64,000 nt of DNA from Pseudomonas iranensis (GTDB lineage Bacteria; Pseudomonadota; Gammaproteobacteria; Pseudomonadales; Pseudomonadaceae). Position numbers and translations under genes: made by a program. How positions within the stretch are numbered: the first letter of the stretch is position 1; every line of letters begins with the position of its first letter. The notes under the pieces were generated by a model. That model made no database searches and had not been told where the DNA came from. It worked only from the letters and a program-made list of their open reading frames with translations. Shown one piece after another: positions 30,915 to 43,928 of the stretch. The DNA lies in assembly GCF_014268585.2 (NCBI RefSeq), contig NZ_CP077092.1:1302001-1366000 (forward strand), read 5' to 3'.

Positions 30915-31968
30915 ACTCGACCGCTACATCGGCAGCAGCGTATTCATGGCGATCATCGCCGTGCTGGCGATCATCCTCGGCCTGGCGACGCTGTTTGCCT
31001 TCATCGATGAAATGGGTGACGTCAGCGACACCTACACCCTGGTCGACGTGCTCGGTTTTGTATTGCTGACCGCACCGCGCCGGCTCTATGAAATGCTGCC
31101 GATGGCGGCATTGATCGGCTGCCTGATCGGTCTCGGCAGTCTGGCCAGCAGCAGTGAGCTGACGGTCATGCGCGCTGCTGGCGTGTCGATCGGCCGTATC
31201 GTCTGGGCCGTCATGAAACCGATGCTGGTGCTGATGCTCGCCGGCGTGCTGATTGGCGAATACGTCGCCCCGGCCACCGAAAGCATGGCACAGGCCAATC
31301 GCTCGCTGGCCCAGGGCAGCGGCGATGCGCAAAGCGCCAAACACGGTATGTGGCACCGTCAGGGTGAGGAATTCATCCACATCAACGCCGTTCAACCGAA
31401 CGGTCTGTTGTACGGCGTGACGCGCTATCACTTCGACAAGGAACGCCATCTGCTCAGCTCCAGCTTCGCCAAAAAGGCCGAGTTTGACGGCAGCAAGTGG
31501 CAGCTCACCGACGTTGCCACCACGCTGTTCCACGAGCGCAGCACTGAGGTCGTCAATGCCCCGAGCGAGGAGTGGGACGTGGCGTTGAGCCCGCAACTGC
31601 TCAGCACCGTGGTCATGGCGCCGGAATCGCTGTCGATCAGCGGTCTGTGGGGCTACATCCACTATCTGGCTGAGCAGGGCCTGAGCAATGGCCGCTACTG
31701 GCTGGCATTTTGGGTCAAGGTGTTGCAGCCGCTGGTGACCGCCGCGCTGGTGCTGATGGCGATCTCGTTCATCTTCGGCCCGCTGCGTTCGGTGACCCTC
31801 GGTCAGCGTGTTTTCACCGGCGTGCTGGTGGGCTTCACCTTTCGCATCGTCCAGGATCTGCTGGGGCCATCGAGTCTGGTGTTCGGTTTCTCGCCGCTGT
31901 TTGCGGTGCTGGTGCCGGCCGGCGTGTGTGCGCTGGCGGGTGTCTGGCTGCTCAGACGCGCGGGCTGA
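30907..31968 (+). CDS. lptG: LPS export permease LptG
   Basis: LptG is the second half of the LptFG permease. The 353 residues begin MVKLDRYIGSSVFMAIIAVLAIILG, with the same 3-helix, jellyroll, 3-helix plan as LptF. A GTG start overlaps the end of lptF, so the two are translationally coupled. A strong terminator follows. Confidence 0.94.
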   Translation: MVKLDRYIGSSVFMAIIAVLAIILGLATLFAFIDEMGDVSDTYTLVDVLGFVLLTAPRRLYEMLPMAALIGCLIGLGSLASSSELTVMRAAGVSIGRIVWAVMKPMLVLMLAGVLIGEYVAPATESMAQANRSLAQGSGDAQSAKHGMWHRQGEEFIHINAVQPNGLLYGVTRYHFDKERHLLSSSFAKKAEFDGSKWQLTDVATTLFHERSTEVVNAPSEEWDVALSPQLLSTVVMAPESLSISGLWGYIHYLAEQGLSNGRYWLAFWVKVLQPLVTAALVLMAISFIFGPLRSVTLGQRVFTGVLVGFTFRIVQDLLGPSSLVFGFSPLFAVLVPAGVCALAGVWLLRRAG

Positions 31969-32000
31969 TGAACAAGCTTTCATTGAGCGCTTGAACCCGG

Positions 32001-32033
32001 AAAACGCCTCGGTCGCCAGACCGGGGCGTTTTT
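32001..32033 (+). terminator. Rho-independent terminator of lptFG
   Basis: AAAACGCC pairs with GGCGTTTT, and CGGTC with GACCG inside it, ending in a five-T tract. Confidence 0.88.
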
Positions 32034-32059
32034 GCATGCGATCCGGGTGACAGGCGAAC

Positions 32060-32089
32060 GTGACGCTTGCGCCGTGTATCAGGTACAAT
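32060..32089 (+). promoter_or_regulatory. Candidate promoter of the lepA operon
   Basis: GTGACG (32060-32065) and TACAAT (32084-32089) are 18 bases apart, about 52 bases before the lepA GTG. Confidence 0.4.
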
Positions 32090-32141
32090 TCCCGGCTATT
32101 TTTCGGCGGGCCAAGCCTGCAGCCTTTTTGAGTGTTGATCC

Positions 32142-33938
32142 GTGAGTGATTTGAGTCATATCCGCAATTTCTCCATCATCGCCCACATTGACCATGGCAA
32201 GTCGACGCTGGCTGACCGTTTCATCCAGATGTGCGGCGGCCTGGCCGAGCGTGAAATGGAAGCCCAGGTACTGGATTCCATGGATCTTGAGCGTGAACGC
32301 GGGATCACCATCAAGGCCCACAGCGTTACCCTCTATTACAAAGCCAAAGACGGCATCACCTATCAACTGAACTTCATTGACACCCCGGGCCACGTCGACT
32401 TCACCTACGAAGTCAGCCGTTCCCTGGCCGCGTGCGAAGGTGCCTTGCTGGTGGTCGATGCGGGGCAGGGCGTCGAAGCCCAGTCCGTGGCCAACTGCTA
32501 CACCGCCATCGAGCAGGGCCTGGAGGTCATGCCGGTCCTGAACAAGATCGACCTGCCACAGGCCGAGCCGGATCGCGTCAAGGACGAGATCGAGAAGATC
32601 ATCGGCATCGACGCTACCGACGCCGTCACCTGCAGCGCCAAGACCGGTCTGGGTGTCGACGAAGTGCTCGAGCGTCTGGTGCACACCATCCCTGCGCCGA
32701 CCGGCAATATCGAAGATCCGCTGCAAGCGTTGATCATCGACTCCTGGTTCGACAACTACCTGGGCGTTGTTTCCCTGGTACGCGTGCGCCACGGCCGTGT
32801 GAAGAAGGGCGACAAGATTCTGGTCAAGTCCACCGGCAAGGTGCACTTGGTCGACAGCGTCGGTGTGTTCAACCCGAAACACACCGCCACCGTTGATCTG
32901 AAGGCCGGCGAAGTGGGCTTCATCATCGCCAGCATCAAGGACATTCACGGTGCGCCGGTCGGTGACACCCTGACCTTGAGCTCCACGCCGGACGTGCCGG
33001 TGCTGCCGGGCTTCAAACGCATTCAGCCACAGGTTTACGCCGGTCTGTTCCCGGTCAGCTCCGACGACTTCGAGGATTTCCGCGAAGCGCTGCAGAAGCT
33101 GACCCTGAACGACTCGTCGCTGCAGTACACCCCGGAAAGCTCCGACGCCCTGGGCTTCGGCTTCCGTTGCGGCTTCCTCGGCATGCTGCACATGGAGATC
33201 ATCCAGGAGCGCCTCGAGCGCGAGTACGACCTGGACCTGATCACCACTGCGCCGACGGTAATTTTCGAGCTGGTGCTGAAAACCGGTGAAACGATTTACG
33301 TCGACAACCCGTCGAAGCTTCCGGACGTGTCGGCGATCGAGGACATGCGCGAGCCAATCGTGCGCGCCAATATCCTCGTACCGCAGGAACACCTGGGCAA
33401 CGTGATCACCCTATGCATCGAGAAACGCGGCGTTCAGGTCGACATGCTGTTCCTCGGCAATCAGGTGCAAGTGACCTACGACCTGCCGATGAACGAAGTG
33501 GTCCTGGACTTCTTCGACCGTCTCAAATCCACCAGCCGCGGCTATGCTTCGCTGGACTACCATTTCGATCGTTACCAATCGGCTAATCTGGTGAAACTGG
33601 ACGTGCTGATCAACGGCGACAAGGTCGATGCCCTGGCATTGATCGTGCACCGTGACAATTCGCACTTCAAAGGTCGCCAGTTGACCGAGAAGATGAAAGA
33701 ACTGATTCCTCGTCAGATGTTCGACGTGGCGATTCAGGCCGCCATTGGTGGTCAGATCGTGGCGCGGACAACCGTCAAGGCGCTCAGAAAGAACGTATTG
33801 GCCAAATGCTACGGCGGTGACGTCAGTCGTAAGAAGAAACTGCTCGAGAAGCAGAAGGCCGGTAAGAAACGCATGAAACAGGTCGGTAACGTGGAAATTC
33901 CACAGGAAGCCTTCCTCGCCGTGCTCAGGTTGGAATAA
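32142..33938 (+). CDS. lepA: Elongation factor 4 (LepA) GTPase
   Basis: LepA is a ribosome-associated GTPase thought to act on stalled or assembling ribosomes. The 598 residues match the family. The G motifs are [13 protein letters not shown] near residue 12, DTPGHVDF near 77 and NKIDLP near 131. The C-terminal domain unique to LepA ([41 protein letters not shown]) is present. The start is GTG. lepB follows after nine bases in the order lepA-lepB-rnc-era-recO-pdxJ. Confidence 0.96.
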   Translation: MSDLSHIRNFSIIAHIDHGKSTLADRFIQMCGGLAEREMEAQVLDSMDLERERGITIKAHSVTLYYKAKDGITYQLNFIDTPGHVDFTYEVSRSLAACEGALLVVDAGQGVEAQSVANCYTAIEQGLEVMPVLNKIDLPQAEPDRVKDEIEKIIGIDATDAVTCSAKTGLGVDEVLERLVHTIPAPTGNIEDPLQALIIDSWFDNYLGVVSLVRVRHGRVKKGDKILVKSTGKVHLVDSVGVFNPKHTATVDLKAGEVGFIIASIKDIHGAPVGDTLTLSSTPDVPVLPGFKRIQPQVYAGLFPVSSDDFEDFREALQKLTLNDSSLQYTPESSDALGFGFRCGFLGMLHMEIIQERLEREYDLDLITTAPTVIFELVLKTGETIYVDNPSKLPDVSAIEDMREPIVRANILVPQEHLGNVITLCIEKRGVQVDMLFLGNQVQVTYDLPMNEVVLDFFDRLKSTSRGYASLDYHFDRYQSANLVKLDVLINGDKVDALALIVHRDNSHFKGRQLTEKMKELIPRQMFDVAIQAAIGGQIVARTTVKALRKNVLAKCYGGDVSRKKKLLEKQKAGKKRMKQVGNVEIPQEAFLAVLRLE

Positions 33939-33947
33939 TCAGGTCCT

Positions 33948-34802
33948 ATGTCGCTAAATTTCCCGCTGTTGCTGGTCATCGCCGTGTTCGTCTGCGGCCT
34001 GTTGGCGTTGCTTGATCTGCTATTCCTGGCACCGCGTCGGCGTGCTGCCATTGCCTCTTATCAAGGCAGTGTCAGCCAGCCAGAGCCTGTGGTGGTCGAG
34101 AAGCTGAACAAAGAGCCGCTGCTGGTCGAATACGGCAAGTCGTTCTTTCCGGTGCTGTTCATCGTGCTGGTGCTGCGTTCGTTCCTGGTGGAGCCGTTCC
34201 AGATTCCGTCCGGCTCGATGAAACCGACCCTGGATGTCGGCGACTTCATTCTGGTGAACAAGTTTTCCTACGGCATCCGTCTGCCGGTGATCGACAAGAA
34301 GATCATCGAAGTCGGTGACCCGCAGCGCGGTGATGTGATGGTGTTCCGCTACCCGAGCGACCCGAACGTCAACTACATCAAGCGTGTGGTCGGCCTGCCG
34401 GGTGACACGGTGCGTTACACCGCCGACAAGCGTCTGTTCGTCAACGGCGAATCGATTGCCGAGAAGATGGTCGGCGCCGAGGCGGGTTCGCTGGGCAGCG
34501 CGGAGCTCTATCAGGAAAAACTCGGCGCAGCCGAACACCTGATCCGTAAGGAAATGAGCCGCTACCGCGCCACCCCGGACCGTTCGTGGACAGTGCCTGC
34601 CGGGCACTACTTCATGATGGGCGACAACCGCGACAATTCGAATGACAGCCGCTACTGGGATGATCCGAACATTCCCAAGGATCTGCTGGGCATGGTTCCC
34701 GACAAGAATATTGTCGGCAAGGCCTTCGCGGTCTGGATGAGCTGGCCAGAGCCGAAACTCAGCCACCTGCCGAATTTCTCGCGGGTTGGCCTGATCAAGT
34801 AA
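33948..34802 (+). CDS. lepB: Signal peptidase I
   Basis: LepB cleaves signal peptides from exported proteins at the periplasmic face of the inner membrane. The 284 residues have two membrane helices (FPLLLVIAVFVCGLLALLDLLF and FFPVLFIVLVLRSFLV). The catalytic Ser is in PSGSMKPTLDVGDFILVNKF near residue 91, and the Lys lies in the YIKRVVGLPGDTV block. GDNRDNSNDSRYW near 227 is also diagnostic. It is co-transcribed with lepA. Confidence 0.96.
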   Translation: MSLNFPLLLVIAVFVCGLLALLDLLFLAPRRRAAIASYQGSVSQPEPVVVEKLNKEPLLVEYGKSFFPVLFIVLVLRSFLVEPFQIPSGSMKPTLDVGDFILVNKFSYGIRLPVIDKKIIEVGDPQRGDVMVFRYPSDPNVNYIKRVVGLPGDTVRYTADKRLFVNGESIAEKMVGAEAGSLGSAELYQEKLGAAEHLIRKEMSRYRATPDRSWTVPAGHYFMMGDNRDNSNDSRYWDDPNIPKDLLGMVPDKNIVGKAFAVWMSWPEPKLSHLPNFSRVGLIK

Positions 34803-34809
34803 TCAAACA

Positions 34810-34832
34810 CGGCGCTGTTGACCACAGCGCCG
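34810..34832 (+). other. Hairpin in the lepB-rnc intercistronic region
   Basis: CGGCGCTGT and ACAGCGCCG form a perfect 9-bp stem with a 5-base loop and no T-tract. RNase III is known to cleave the leader of its own mRNA in E. coli; this stem could be such a site or a mild attenuator. Confidence 0.55.
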
Positions 34833-34971
34833 AATGCATTTCTGGAGCCGGCACAATCGGCTTCGCAATCGCCAGGATTTATTTTTTGAACACAGCGTTA
34901 ATTGTCCCAGGCCTGCGCCGTACCCCGGCGATGGCAGTGGAAACCAGCCACGAACTCAGCGTGGGTAAACC

Positions 34972-35661
34972 GTGAGCGTTTCTCTTAGCCGTCTCGAGCG
35001 CCAGCTCGGTTACACCTTCAAGGACCAGGAGCTGATGCTGCTGGCCCTCACGCACCGCAGTTTTGCCGGGCGCAACAACGAGCGTCTGGAATTCCTCGGT
35101 GATGCCATCCTCAACTTCGTCGCTGGCGAGGCGCTGTTCGATCGCTTCCCGCTGGCCCGCGAAGGCCAGTTGTCACGTTTGCGCGCACGGCTGGTAAAAG
35201 GTGAGACGCTGGCCGTACTCGCTCGCGGTTTCGACCTCGGCGATTATCTGCGCCTGGGTTCGGGTGAACTGAAGAGCGGTGGTTTCCGCCGTGAATCGAT
35301 TCTGGCCGATGCCCTCGAAGCTCTGATCGGTGCGATCTACCTCGATGCCGGCATGGACGTCGCCCGCGAGCGCGTGCTGGCCTGGCTGGCCGGCGAATTC
35401 GAAGGGCTGACGCTGGTCGACACCAACAAGGATCCGAAAACCCGCTTGCAGGAACACCTGCAATCGCGCGGTTGCGAACTGCCACGCTACGAAGTGGTGG
35501 ATATCCAGGGCGAACCGCACTGCCGAACCTTCTTCGTCGAATGCGAAGTGGTCTTACTGAATGAAAAAAGCCGAGGTCAGGGTGTGAGCCGTCGTATTGC
35601 CGAACAGGTAGCGGCCGCCGCAGCACTGATTGCCCTGGGCGTGGAGAATGGCAATGACTGA
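34972..35661 (+). CDS. rnc: Ribonuclease III
   Basis: RNase III cuts double-stranded RNA in rRNA processing and mRNA decay. The 229 residues have the signature [21 protein letters not shown] near residue 36, with the catalytic Glu and Asp, a second acidic site in [18 protein letters not shown], and a C-terminal dsRNA-binding domain ([14 protein letters not shown] onward). The GTG start overlaps the stop of a 29-codon frame in the leader. It overlaps era by eight bases. Confidence 0.96.
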   Translation: MSVSLSRLERQLGYTFKDQELMLLALTHRSFAGRNNERLEFLGDAILNFVAGEALFDRFPLAREGQLSRLRARLVKGETLAVLARGFDLGDYLRLGSGELKSGGFRRESILADALEALIGAIYLDAGMDVARERVLAWLAGEFEGLTLVDTNKDPKTRLQEHLQSRGCELPRYEVVDIQGEPHCRTFFVECEVVLLNEKSRGQGVSRRIAEQVAAAAALIALGVENGND

Positions 35662-36556
35662 TACAAACGCAACTCGCTGTGGCTACGTTGCCATCGTCGG
35701 CCGTCCCAACGTCGGCAAGTCGACGCTGCTCAACCACATCCTCGGGCAGAAGCTCGCGATCACCTCGCGCAAACCGCAGACCACCCGCCACAACATGCTC
35801 GGGATCAAGACCGAGGGCGACGTCCAGGCGATCTACGTCGACACTCCGGGCATGCACAAGGGTGGCGAAAAGGCCCTGAACCGTTACATGAACAAAACCG
35901 CTTCGGCGGCGTTGAAAGACGTCGACGTGGTGATCTTCGTCGTCGACCGCACCAAGTGGACCGACGAAGACCAGATGGTTCTGGAGCGTGTGCAATACGT
36001 GACCGGCCCGCTGATCGTCGCGCTGAACAAGACTGATCGCATCGAAGACAAAGCCGAGCTGATGCCGCACCTGAGCTGGTTGCAGGAACAGCTGCCAAAC
36101 GCGCAGATCATTCCGATTTCAGCGCAGCACGGGCACAACCTCGAAGCGCTGGAAAAGGTCATCGCCGATCACTTGCCGGAGAATGATCACTTCTTCCCGG
36201 AAGACCAGATCACCGACCGCAGCAGCCGTTTCCTTGCCGCCGAACTGGTGCGCGAGAAAATCATGCGCCAGATGGGCGCCGAGCTGCCGTACCAGATCAC
36301 CGTCGAAATCGAAGAATTCAAGCAGCAGGGCAAGACCTTGCACATCCACGCGCTGATTCTCGTCGAGCGTGACGGCCAGAAGAAAATCATCATTGGCGAC
36401 AAGGGCGAGCGCATCAAGCGCATCGGCACCGAAGCGCGCAAGGACATGGAGCTGCTGTTCGACTCCAAGATCATGCTCAACCTGTGGGTCAAGGTGAAGG
36501 GCGGCTGGTCCGATGACGAGCGCGCGCTGCGTTCGCTGGGTTATGGCGACCTGTAA
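35654..36556 (+). CDS. era: GTPase Era
   Basis: Era is an essential GTPase that binds 16S rRNA and supports 30S assembly. The 300 residues carry [15 protein letters not shown] near residue 15, the DTPGMH switch, NKTDRI near 122, and a C-terminal KH domain ([27 protein letters not shown]). The start was set at MTDTNATRC, which overlaps the end of rnc. Confidence 0.96.
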   Translation: MTDTNATRCGYVAIVGRPNVGKSTLLNHILGQKLAITSRKPQTTRHNMLGIKTEGDVQAIYVDTPGMHKGGEKALNRYMNKTASAALKDVDVVIFVVDRTKWTDEDQMVLERVQYVTGPLIVALNKTDRIEDKAELMPHLSWLQEQLPNAQIIPISAQHGHNLEALEKVIADHLPENDHFFPEDQITDRSSRFLAAELVREKIMRQMGAELPYQITVEIEEFKQQGKTLHIHALILVERDGQKKIIIGDKGERIKRIGTEARKDMELLFDSKIMLNLWVKVKGGWSDDERALRSLGYGDL

Positions 36557-36584
36557 GTAGCGATCTCGAAAACACCGCTACTCA

Positions 36585-36677
36585 CTGTGGGAGCGAGCCT
36601 GCTCGCGAAGAGGATGTAACATTCAGCATTGATGTTGACTGTCACTCCGCTTTCGCGAGCAGGCTCGCTCCCACAGT
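36585..36677. repeat. REPIN, long form, between era and recO
   Basis: Inverted REP units are separated by about 45 bases. It sits inside the rnc-era-recO-pdxJ gene string and would form a large hairpin in any read-through transcript. Confidence 0.9.
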
Positions 36678-36722
36678 GGTTTTGGGTTGTATGTAAAACC
36701 GCGTTTCTTCATCGAGAACTCA

Positions 36723-37412
36723 ATGTCGCAAAACCCGCCTCCCGCCCAACCCGCCTACGTCCTGCATTCGCGCGCCTATCGCGAAACCAGCGCATTGGTC
36801 GATTTCCTCACGCCGCAAGGTCGGCTGCGGGCGGTGTTGCGCAGTGCGCGGGGCAAGGCCGGGACTCTGGCACGGCCGTTCGTGGCGCTGGAGGTCGAGT
36901 TCCGTGGCAAGGGCGAGCTGAAGAATGTCGGGCGCATGGAGAGCTCCGGCACCTCGGCATGGCTCAACGGCGAGGCGCTGTTCAGCGGTCTCTACCTCAA
37001 CGAATTGTTGATTCGCCTGTTGCCTGCCGAAGACCCGCATCCCGCAGTCTTCGATCACTATGCCGCTACCCTGCTGGCGCTGGCCGAAGGTCGGCCGCTG
37101 GAACCGTTGCTGCGCTCCTTCGAATGGCGTCTGCTGGATGATCTCGGCTACGGCTTCTCCATGAATACCGACATCCACGGCGAACCTGTCGCTGCTGACG
37201 GCCTCTATCGCTTGCAAGTGGACGCCGGACTCGAGCGCGTTTACCTGCTGCAACCCGGCTTGTTCAACGGCACTGAACTGCTGGCCATGGCCGAAGCCGA
37301 CTGGTCGGCGCCTGGTGCGCTGTCGGCGGCCAAGCGTCTGATGCGCCAGGCCCTGGCGGTGCATTTGGGCGGGCGTCCGCTTGTCAGTCGCGAGCTGTTT
37401 CGCAAGCCCTGA
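36723..37412 (+). CDS. recO: DNA repair protein RecO
   Basis: RecO with RecF and RecR loads RecA onto gapped DNA. The 229 residues begin with the OB-fold domain ([35 protein letters not shown]), followed by a helical domain ([32 protein letters not shown]). The start at MSQNPPP lies after the REPIN; the longer frame includes REPIN sequence and is rejected. Confidence 0.94.
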   Translation: MSQNPPPAQPAYVLHSRAYRETSALVDFLTPQGRLRAVLRSARGKAGTLARPFVALEVEFRGKGELKNVGRMESSGTSAWLNGEALFSGLYLNELLIRLLPAEDPHPAVFDHYAATLLALAEGRPLEPLLRSFEWRLLDDLGYGFSMNTDIHGEPVAADGLYRLQVDAGLERVYLLQPGLFNGTELLAMAEADWSAPGALSAAKRLMRQALAVHLGGRPLVSRELFRKP

Positions 37413-37451
37413 TATGCTGTGCGCCGAACCTCTCAATTCAGGAGCGCATCC

Positions 37452-38198
37452 GTGACCAGCAGCAATCGCATTCTTCTCGGCGTGAACATCGACCACGTCG
37501 CCACCCTGCGTCAGGCCCGTGGCACGCGCTACCCGGATCCGGTCAAGGCGGCGCTGGATGCAGAAGAGGCGGGCGCCGATGGCATCACCGTGCACCTGCG
37601 CGAAGATCGCCGTCACATCCAGGAGCGTGACGTGCTGCTGCTCAAGGATGTGCTGCAAACCCGCATGAACTTCGAAATGGGCGTCACCGAAGAAATGATG
37701 GCGTTCGCCGAGCGTATTCGCCCGGCGCACATCTGCCTGGTCCCGGAAACCCGTCAGGAACTGACTACCGAAGGTGGCCTGGATGTGGCGGGGCAGGAAG
37801 AGCGGATAAAGGCAGCGGTTGAGCGTCTGTCGAAGATCGGCAGCGAAGTGTCGCTGTTCATCGATGCTGACGAGCGGCAGATTGCGGCTTCCAAGCGCGT
37901 CGGTGCGCCGGCCATCGAACTGCACACCGGGCGCTACGCCGATGCCGAAACCCCGACTGAAGTGGCCGAGGAATTGAAGCGTGTGGCGGATGGCGTTGCG
38001 TTTGGTCTGGCCCAAGGCTTGATCGTTAACGCCGGTCACGGCTTGCATTACCACAACGTTGAAGCCGTGGCTGCGATCAAAGGCATCAACGAGCTGAACA
38101 TCGGCCACGCGCTGGTGGCGCACGCGTTGTTCGTTGGCTTCAAGTCTGCCGTATCGGAAATGAAAGCGCTGATTCTGGCGGCTGCTCTCAAGGGCTAA
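37452..38198 (+). CDS. pdxJ: Pyridoxine 5'-phosphate synthase
   Basis: PdxJ condenses 1-deoxyxylulose 5-phosphate with aminoacetone 3-phosphate to form pyridoxine phosphate. The 248 residues form a TIM barrel, with [27 protein letters not shown] at the start, [14 protein letters not shown] near 45 and [12 protein letters not shown] near 198. A GTG start follows AGGAG. It ends the operon, right beside a perfect palindromic repeat. Confidence 0.96.
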   Translation: MTSSNRILLGVNIDHVATLRQARGTRYPDPVKAALDAEEAGADGITVHLREDRRHIQERDVLLLKDVLQTRMNFEMGVTEEMMAFAERIRPAHICLVPETRQELTTEGGLDVAGQEERIKAAVERLSKIGSEVSLFIDADERQIAASKRVGAPAIELHTGRYADAETPTEVAEELKRVADGVAFGLAQGLIVNAGHGLHYHNVEAVAAIKGINELNIGHALVAHALFVGFKSAVSEMKALILAAALKG

Positions 38199-38200
38199 GA

Positions 38201-38279
38201 TCAAAAGATCGCAGCCTTCGGCAGCTCCTACAGGTTATGTGTACACCTGTAGGAGCTGCCGAAGGCTGCGATCTTTTGC
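38201..38279. repeat. Palindromic repeat, second family, filling the pdxJ-mltF gap
   Basis: Near-perfect arms (AAAAGATCGCAGCCTTCGG and its complement) extend through GGAGCTGCC and ACAGGT. The element occupies almost the whole 82-base convergent gap and ends one base before the mltF stop, so it probably acts as a terminator for both genes. Confidence 0.9.
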
Positions 38280-38280
38280 T

Positions 38281-39792
<1,512 letters not shown>

Positions 39793-40026
39793 CTAGTCTG
39801 CTAGCGATCACAAATCCGAGCGAAATCCCTTGAATACGGGCCTTCAGGGCATTTTGTTACAGTAAAAATAAGCCATGCTGAAACGCTCGATTTACCTGAC
39901 CCCGAAGGCAGAAACACAGATTGCTACCCGAGTGCAACCGTGCGTAGCGTTTCGGGTGATGTTGAGGTCGGTTTAGGCTAGAATGCACGGCCTCAAAGCA
40001 CACCCCTTCCCGAGGCTGTCCCGAAG

Positions 40027-43000
40027 ATGTTGATCCTGCGCGGCGCTCCTGCCCTTTCTGCCTTTCGCCACAGCAAACTCCTTGAGCAACTGAGCCAGAA
40101 GGTTCCAGCTGTCAGTGGCCTGTATGCTGAATTCGCTCACTTCGCCGAAGTCACCGGCGTCCTGACCGGCGACGAACAGCAGGTGCTAGCGCGCCTTCTG
40201 AAGTACGGCCCAAGTGTTCCGGTTCAAGAGCCTACCGGCCGTCTGTTTCTGGTGTTGCCGCGTTTCGGCACCATCTCGCCGTGGTCGAGCAAGGCCAGCG
40301 ACATCGCCCGCAACTGCGGCCTGAGCAAGATCCTGCGCCTGGAACGCGGTATCGCCTTCTATGTTGCAGGGCAGTTCAGCGAAGCCGAAGCCCAACTGAT
40401 TTCGGACGCGCTGCATGACCGCATGACCCAGATCGTGCTGGCCAACCTCGAGCAGGCCGCCGGTCTGTTCAGCCATGCCGAGCCGAAGCCGCTGACCGCC
40501 ATCGACATCCTCGGTGGCGGCCGCGGCGCGCTGGAAAAGGCCAACACCGAGCTGGGCCTGGCCCTGGCCGAAGACGAGATCGACTACCTGGTCAACGCCT
40601 TCAACGGTCTCAAGCGCAACCCGCACGACATCGAACTGATGATGTTTGCCCAGGCCAACTCCGAGCACTGCCGCCACAAGATCTTCAACGCCAGTTGGGA
40701 CATTGACGGCCAGAGCCAGGAAAAAAGCCTGTTCGGCATGATCAAGAACACCTATCAGATGCACAGCGAAGGCGTGCTGTCCGCTTACAAGGACAACGCT
40801 TCGGTGATCGTCGGCAACGTTGCCGGCCGCTTCTTCCCGAATCCTGAAACCCGCCAGTACGGCGCGGTGCAGGAGCCGGTGCACATTCTGATGAAGGTTG
40901 AAACCCACAACCACCCGACCGCGATTGCCCCGTTCCCGGGCGCATCGACCGGTTCCGGCGGCGAGATCCGTGACGAAGGTGCAACCGGTCGCGGCGCCAA
41001 GCCAAAGGCCGGCCTGACCGGTTTCACCGTGTCGAACCTGCAGATCCCGGGCTTCGAGCAGCCTTGGGAAGTGCCGTACGGCAAGCCTGAGCGCATCGTC
41101 ACCGCGCTGGACATCATGATCGAAGGCCCGCTCGGCGGCGCGGCGTTCAACAACGAATTCGGTCGTCCGGCGCTGACCGGCTACTTCCGTACCTTCGAAC
41201 AGTCGATCACCACTCCGCACGGTGACGAAGTGCGTGGTTACCACAAGCCGATCATGCTCGCTGGCGGCATGGGCAACATCCGCGAAGAACACGTCAAGAA
41301 GGGCGAGATCGTCGTCGGCTCCAAGCTGATCGTGCTCGGCGGCCCGGCGATGTTGATCGGTCTCGGTGGCGGCGCGGCTTCGTCGATGGCCACCGGCACC
41401 AGCTCGGCGGATCTGGATTTTGCTTCCGTACAGCGTGAAAACCCTGAAATGGAGCGTCGTTGCCAGGAAGTCATCGACCGTTGCTGGCAACTCGGTGACA
41501 AGAACCCGATCAGCTTCATCCACGACGTCGGTGCGGGCGGTCTGTCCAACGCCTTCCCGGAACTGGTCAACGACGGCGATCGCGGTGGTCGTTTCGAACT
41601 GCGCAACATCCCGAATGACGAGCCGGGCATGGCCCCGCACGAAATCTGGTCGAACGAATCCCAGGAACGTTACGTGCTGGCAGTCGGCCCGGAAGACTTC
41701 GAGCGCTTCCAGGCGATCTGCGAACGCGAGCGTTGCCCGTTTGCCGTAGTCGGGGAAGCCACTGCCGAACCGCAACTGACCGTGACCGACAGCCACTTCG
41801 GCAACAACCCGGTGGACATGCCGCTGGAAGTGTTGCTGGGCAAGGCGCCGCGCATGCACCGTTCGGTGGTTCGCGAAGCCGAGCTGGGCGATGACTTCGA
41901 TCCGTCGAATCTCGACATCAGCGAGTCCATCGAACGCGTTCTGCATCACCCGGCCGTAGCCAGCAAAAGCTTCCTGATCACCATCGGCGACCGCACCATC
42001 ACCGGCCTCGTTGCCCGTGACCAGATGGTCGGCCCATGGCAAGTGCCGGTGGCCGACGTTGCCGTCACCGCCACCAGTTTCGACGTGTACACCGGTGAAG
42101 CCATGGCGATGGGCGAGCGTACTCCGCTGGCGCTGCTGGACGCGCCGGCCTCGGGCCGCATGGCCATCGGCGAAACCATCACCAACATTGCTGCCTCGCG
42201 CATCAACAAGCTCTCCGATATCAAACTGTCGGCGAACTGGATGTCCGCTGCCGGCCACCCGGGCGAAGACGCGCGTCTGTACGACACCGTGAAAGCGGTC
42301 GGCATGGAGCTGTGCCCTGAGCTGGGCATCACCATTCCGGTGGGCAAGGACTCGATGTCCATGGCCACGCGCTGGAACGACAACGGCGAAGACAAGACCG
42401 TCACTTCGCCGATGTCGCTGATCGTCACCGGTTTCGCGCCAGTGGCTGACATTCGTCAGACCCTGACGCCGGAACTGCGCATGGACAAGGGCACCACCGA
42501 CCTGATCCTGATCGACCTCGGTCGCGGCCAGAACCGCATGGGTGCATCGATCCTCGCGCAAGTCCACGGCAAACTCGGCAAGCATGCGCCGGACGTCGAT
42601 GATGCCGAAGACCTGAAGGCCTTCTTCGCGGTGATCCAGGGCCTCAACGCCGACGGTCATCTGCTGGCCTACCACGACCGTTCCGACGGTGGTCTGCTGA
42701 CCTCCGTGGTGGAAATGGCCTTCGCCGGCCACTGCGGTCTGAGCCTGAACCTGGACAGCGTTGCCGAATCCGCTTCGGAAATCGCCGCGATCCTGTTCAA
42801 CGAAGAACTCGGTGCGGTGATCCAGGTTCGTCAGGACGCCACCCCGGACATCCTCGCGCAATTCAGCGCCGCCGGTCTGGGCGACTGCGTGTCGGTGATC
42901 GGTCAGCCGATCAACAATGGCCAGATCAACATCACCTTCAACGGTGACACCGTGTTCGAAGGCCAGCGTCGTCTGCTGCAGCGTCAGTGGGCCGAGACCA

Positions 43001-43923
43001 GCTACCAGATCCAGCGTCTGCGCGACAACGCCGACTGCGCCGAGCAGGAATTCGACGCGCTGCTGGAAGAAGACAACCCGGGCCTGAGCGTCAAGCTCAG
43101 CTACGACGTCAATCAGGACATCGCCGCGCCTTACATCAAGAAAGGCATGCGCCCACAGGTTGCCGTGCTGCGTGAGCAGGGCGTCAACGGTCAGGTGGAA
43201 ATGGCCGCCGCGTTCGACCGCGCCGGTTTCAGCGCGATCGACGTGCACATGAGCGACATCCTCGCCGGTCGTGTCGACCTCAACGAGTTCAAAGGCCTGG
43301 TGGCCTGCGGTGGTTTCTCCTACGGCGACGTGCTCGGCGCCGGTGAAGGCTGGGCCAAGTCGGCGCTGTTCAACAGCCGCGCCCGCGATGCGTTCCAGGG
43401 CTTCTTCGAGCGTAACGACAGCTTCACGCTGGGCGTGTGCAACGGTTGCCAGATGATGTCCAACCTGCACGAGCTGATCCCGGGCAGCGAGTTCTGGCCG
43501 CACTTCGTGCGCAACCGCTCCGAGCAGTTCGAAGCGCGCGTGGCCATGGTGCAGATCCAGGAATCGAACTCGATCTTCCTGCAGGGCATGGCCGGTTCGC
43601 GCATGCCGATCGCTATCGCCCACGGTGAAGGACACGCCGAATTCGCCAGCGAAGAAGCACTGCTGGAAGCCGATCTGTCCGGTTGCGTGGCGATGCGTTT
43701 TGTCGACAACCACGGCAAGGTCACCGAAGCCTATCCGGCCAACCCGAACGGCTCGCCGCGCGGGATCACCGGCCTCACCAGCCGTGACGGTCGCGTGACG
43801 ATCATGATGCCGCACCCGGAGCGTGTGTTCCGCGCGGTGCAGAACTCGTGGCGTTCCGAAGACTGGAACGAGGACGCACCTTGGATGCGCATGTTCCGTA
43901 ATGCTCGCGTCTGGGTGAATTGA
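40027..43923 (+). CDS. purL: Phosphoribosylformylglycinamidine synthase
   Basis: PurL catalyses the fourth step of purine synthesis, converting FGAR and glutamine to FGAM with ATP. The 1298 residues are the large single-chain form. An N-terminal PurS-like part is followed by two AIRS-type halves ([54 protein letters not shown]) and a class I glutaminase domain. The nucleophile Cys is in [11 protein letters not shown] near residue 1138, with the matching His in [10 protein letters not shown]. It starts a unit with the NIF3-like gene, five bases downstream. Confidence 0.97.
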   Translation: MLILRGAPALSAFRHSKLLEQLSQKVPAVSGLYAEFAHFAEVTGVLTGDEQQVLARLLKYGPSVPVQEPTGRLFLVLPRFGTISPWSSKASDIARNCGLSKILRLERGIAFYVAGQFSEAEAQLISDALHDRMTQIVLANLEQAAGLFSHAEPKPLTAIDILGGGRGALEKANTELGLALAEDEIDYLVNAFNGLKRNPHDIELMMFAQANSEHCRHKIFNASWDIDGQSQEKSLFGMIKNTYQMHSEGVLSAYKDNASVIVGNVAGRFFPNPETRQYGAVQEPVHILMKVETHNHPTAIAPFPGASTGSGGEIRDEGATGRGAKPKAGLTGFTVSNLQIPGFEQPWEVPYGKPERIVTALDIMIEGPLGGAAFNNEFGRPALTGYFRTFEQSITTPHGDEVRGYHKPIMLAGGMGNIREEHVKKGEIVVGSKLIVLGGPAMLIGLGGGAASSMATGTSSADLDFASVQRENPEMERRCQEVIDRCWQLGDKNPISFIHDVGAGGLSNAFPELVNDGDRGGRFELRNIPNDEPGMAPHEIWSNESQERYVLAVGPEDFERFQAICERERCPFAVVGEATAEPQLTVTDSHFGNNPVDMPLEVLLGKAPRMHRSVVREAELGDDFDPSNLDISESIERVLHHPAVASKSFLITIGDRTITGLVARDQMVGPWQVPVADVAVTATSFDVYTGEAMAMGERTPLALLDAPASGRMAIGETITNIAASRINKLSDIKLSANWMSAAGHPGEDARLYDTVKAVGMELCPELGITIPVGKDSMSMATRWNDNGEDKTVTSPMSLIVTGFAPVADIRQTLTPELRMDKGTTDLILIDLGRGQNRMGASILAQVHGKLGKHAPDVDDAEDLKAFFAVIQGLNADGHLLAYHDRSDGGLLTSVVEMAFAGHCGLSLNLDSVAESASEIAAILFNEELGAVIQVRQDATPDILAQFSAAGLGDCVSVIGQPINNGQINITFNGDTVFEGQRRLLQRQWAETSYQIQRLRDNADCAEQEFDALLEEDNPGLSVKLSYDVNQDIAAPYIKKGMRPQVAVLREQGVNGQVEMAAAFDRAGFSAIDVHMSDILAGRVDLNEFKGLVACGGFSYGDVLGAGEGWAKSALFNSRARDAFQGFFERNDSFTLGVCNGCQMMSNLHELIPGSEFWPHFVRNRSEQFEARVAMVQIQESNSIFLQGMAGSRMPIAIAHGEGHAEFASEEALLEADLSGCVAMRFVDNHGKVTEAYPANPNGSPRGITGLTSRDGRVTIMMPHPERVFRAVQNSWRSEDWNEDAPWMRMFRNARVWVN

Positions 43924-43928
43924 GGCCT

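Noticed and set aside
39956..39984. purL promoter
   Set aside because: TAGAAT at 39979-39984 looks like a -10 box, but no acceptable -35 box lies at the right distance, so no feature was called.
40186..43815. 1209-codon open frame opposite purL
   Set aside because: It is a mirror of purL, rich in His, Val and Gln as expected from antisense G+C-rich codons; no ribosome-binding site or domain.
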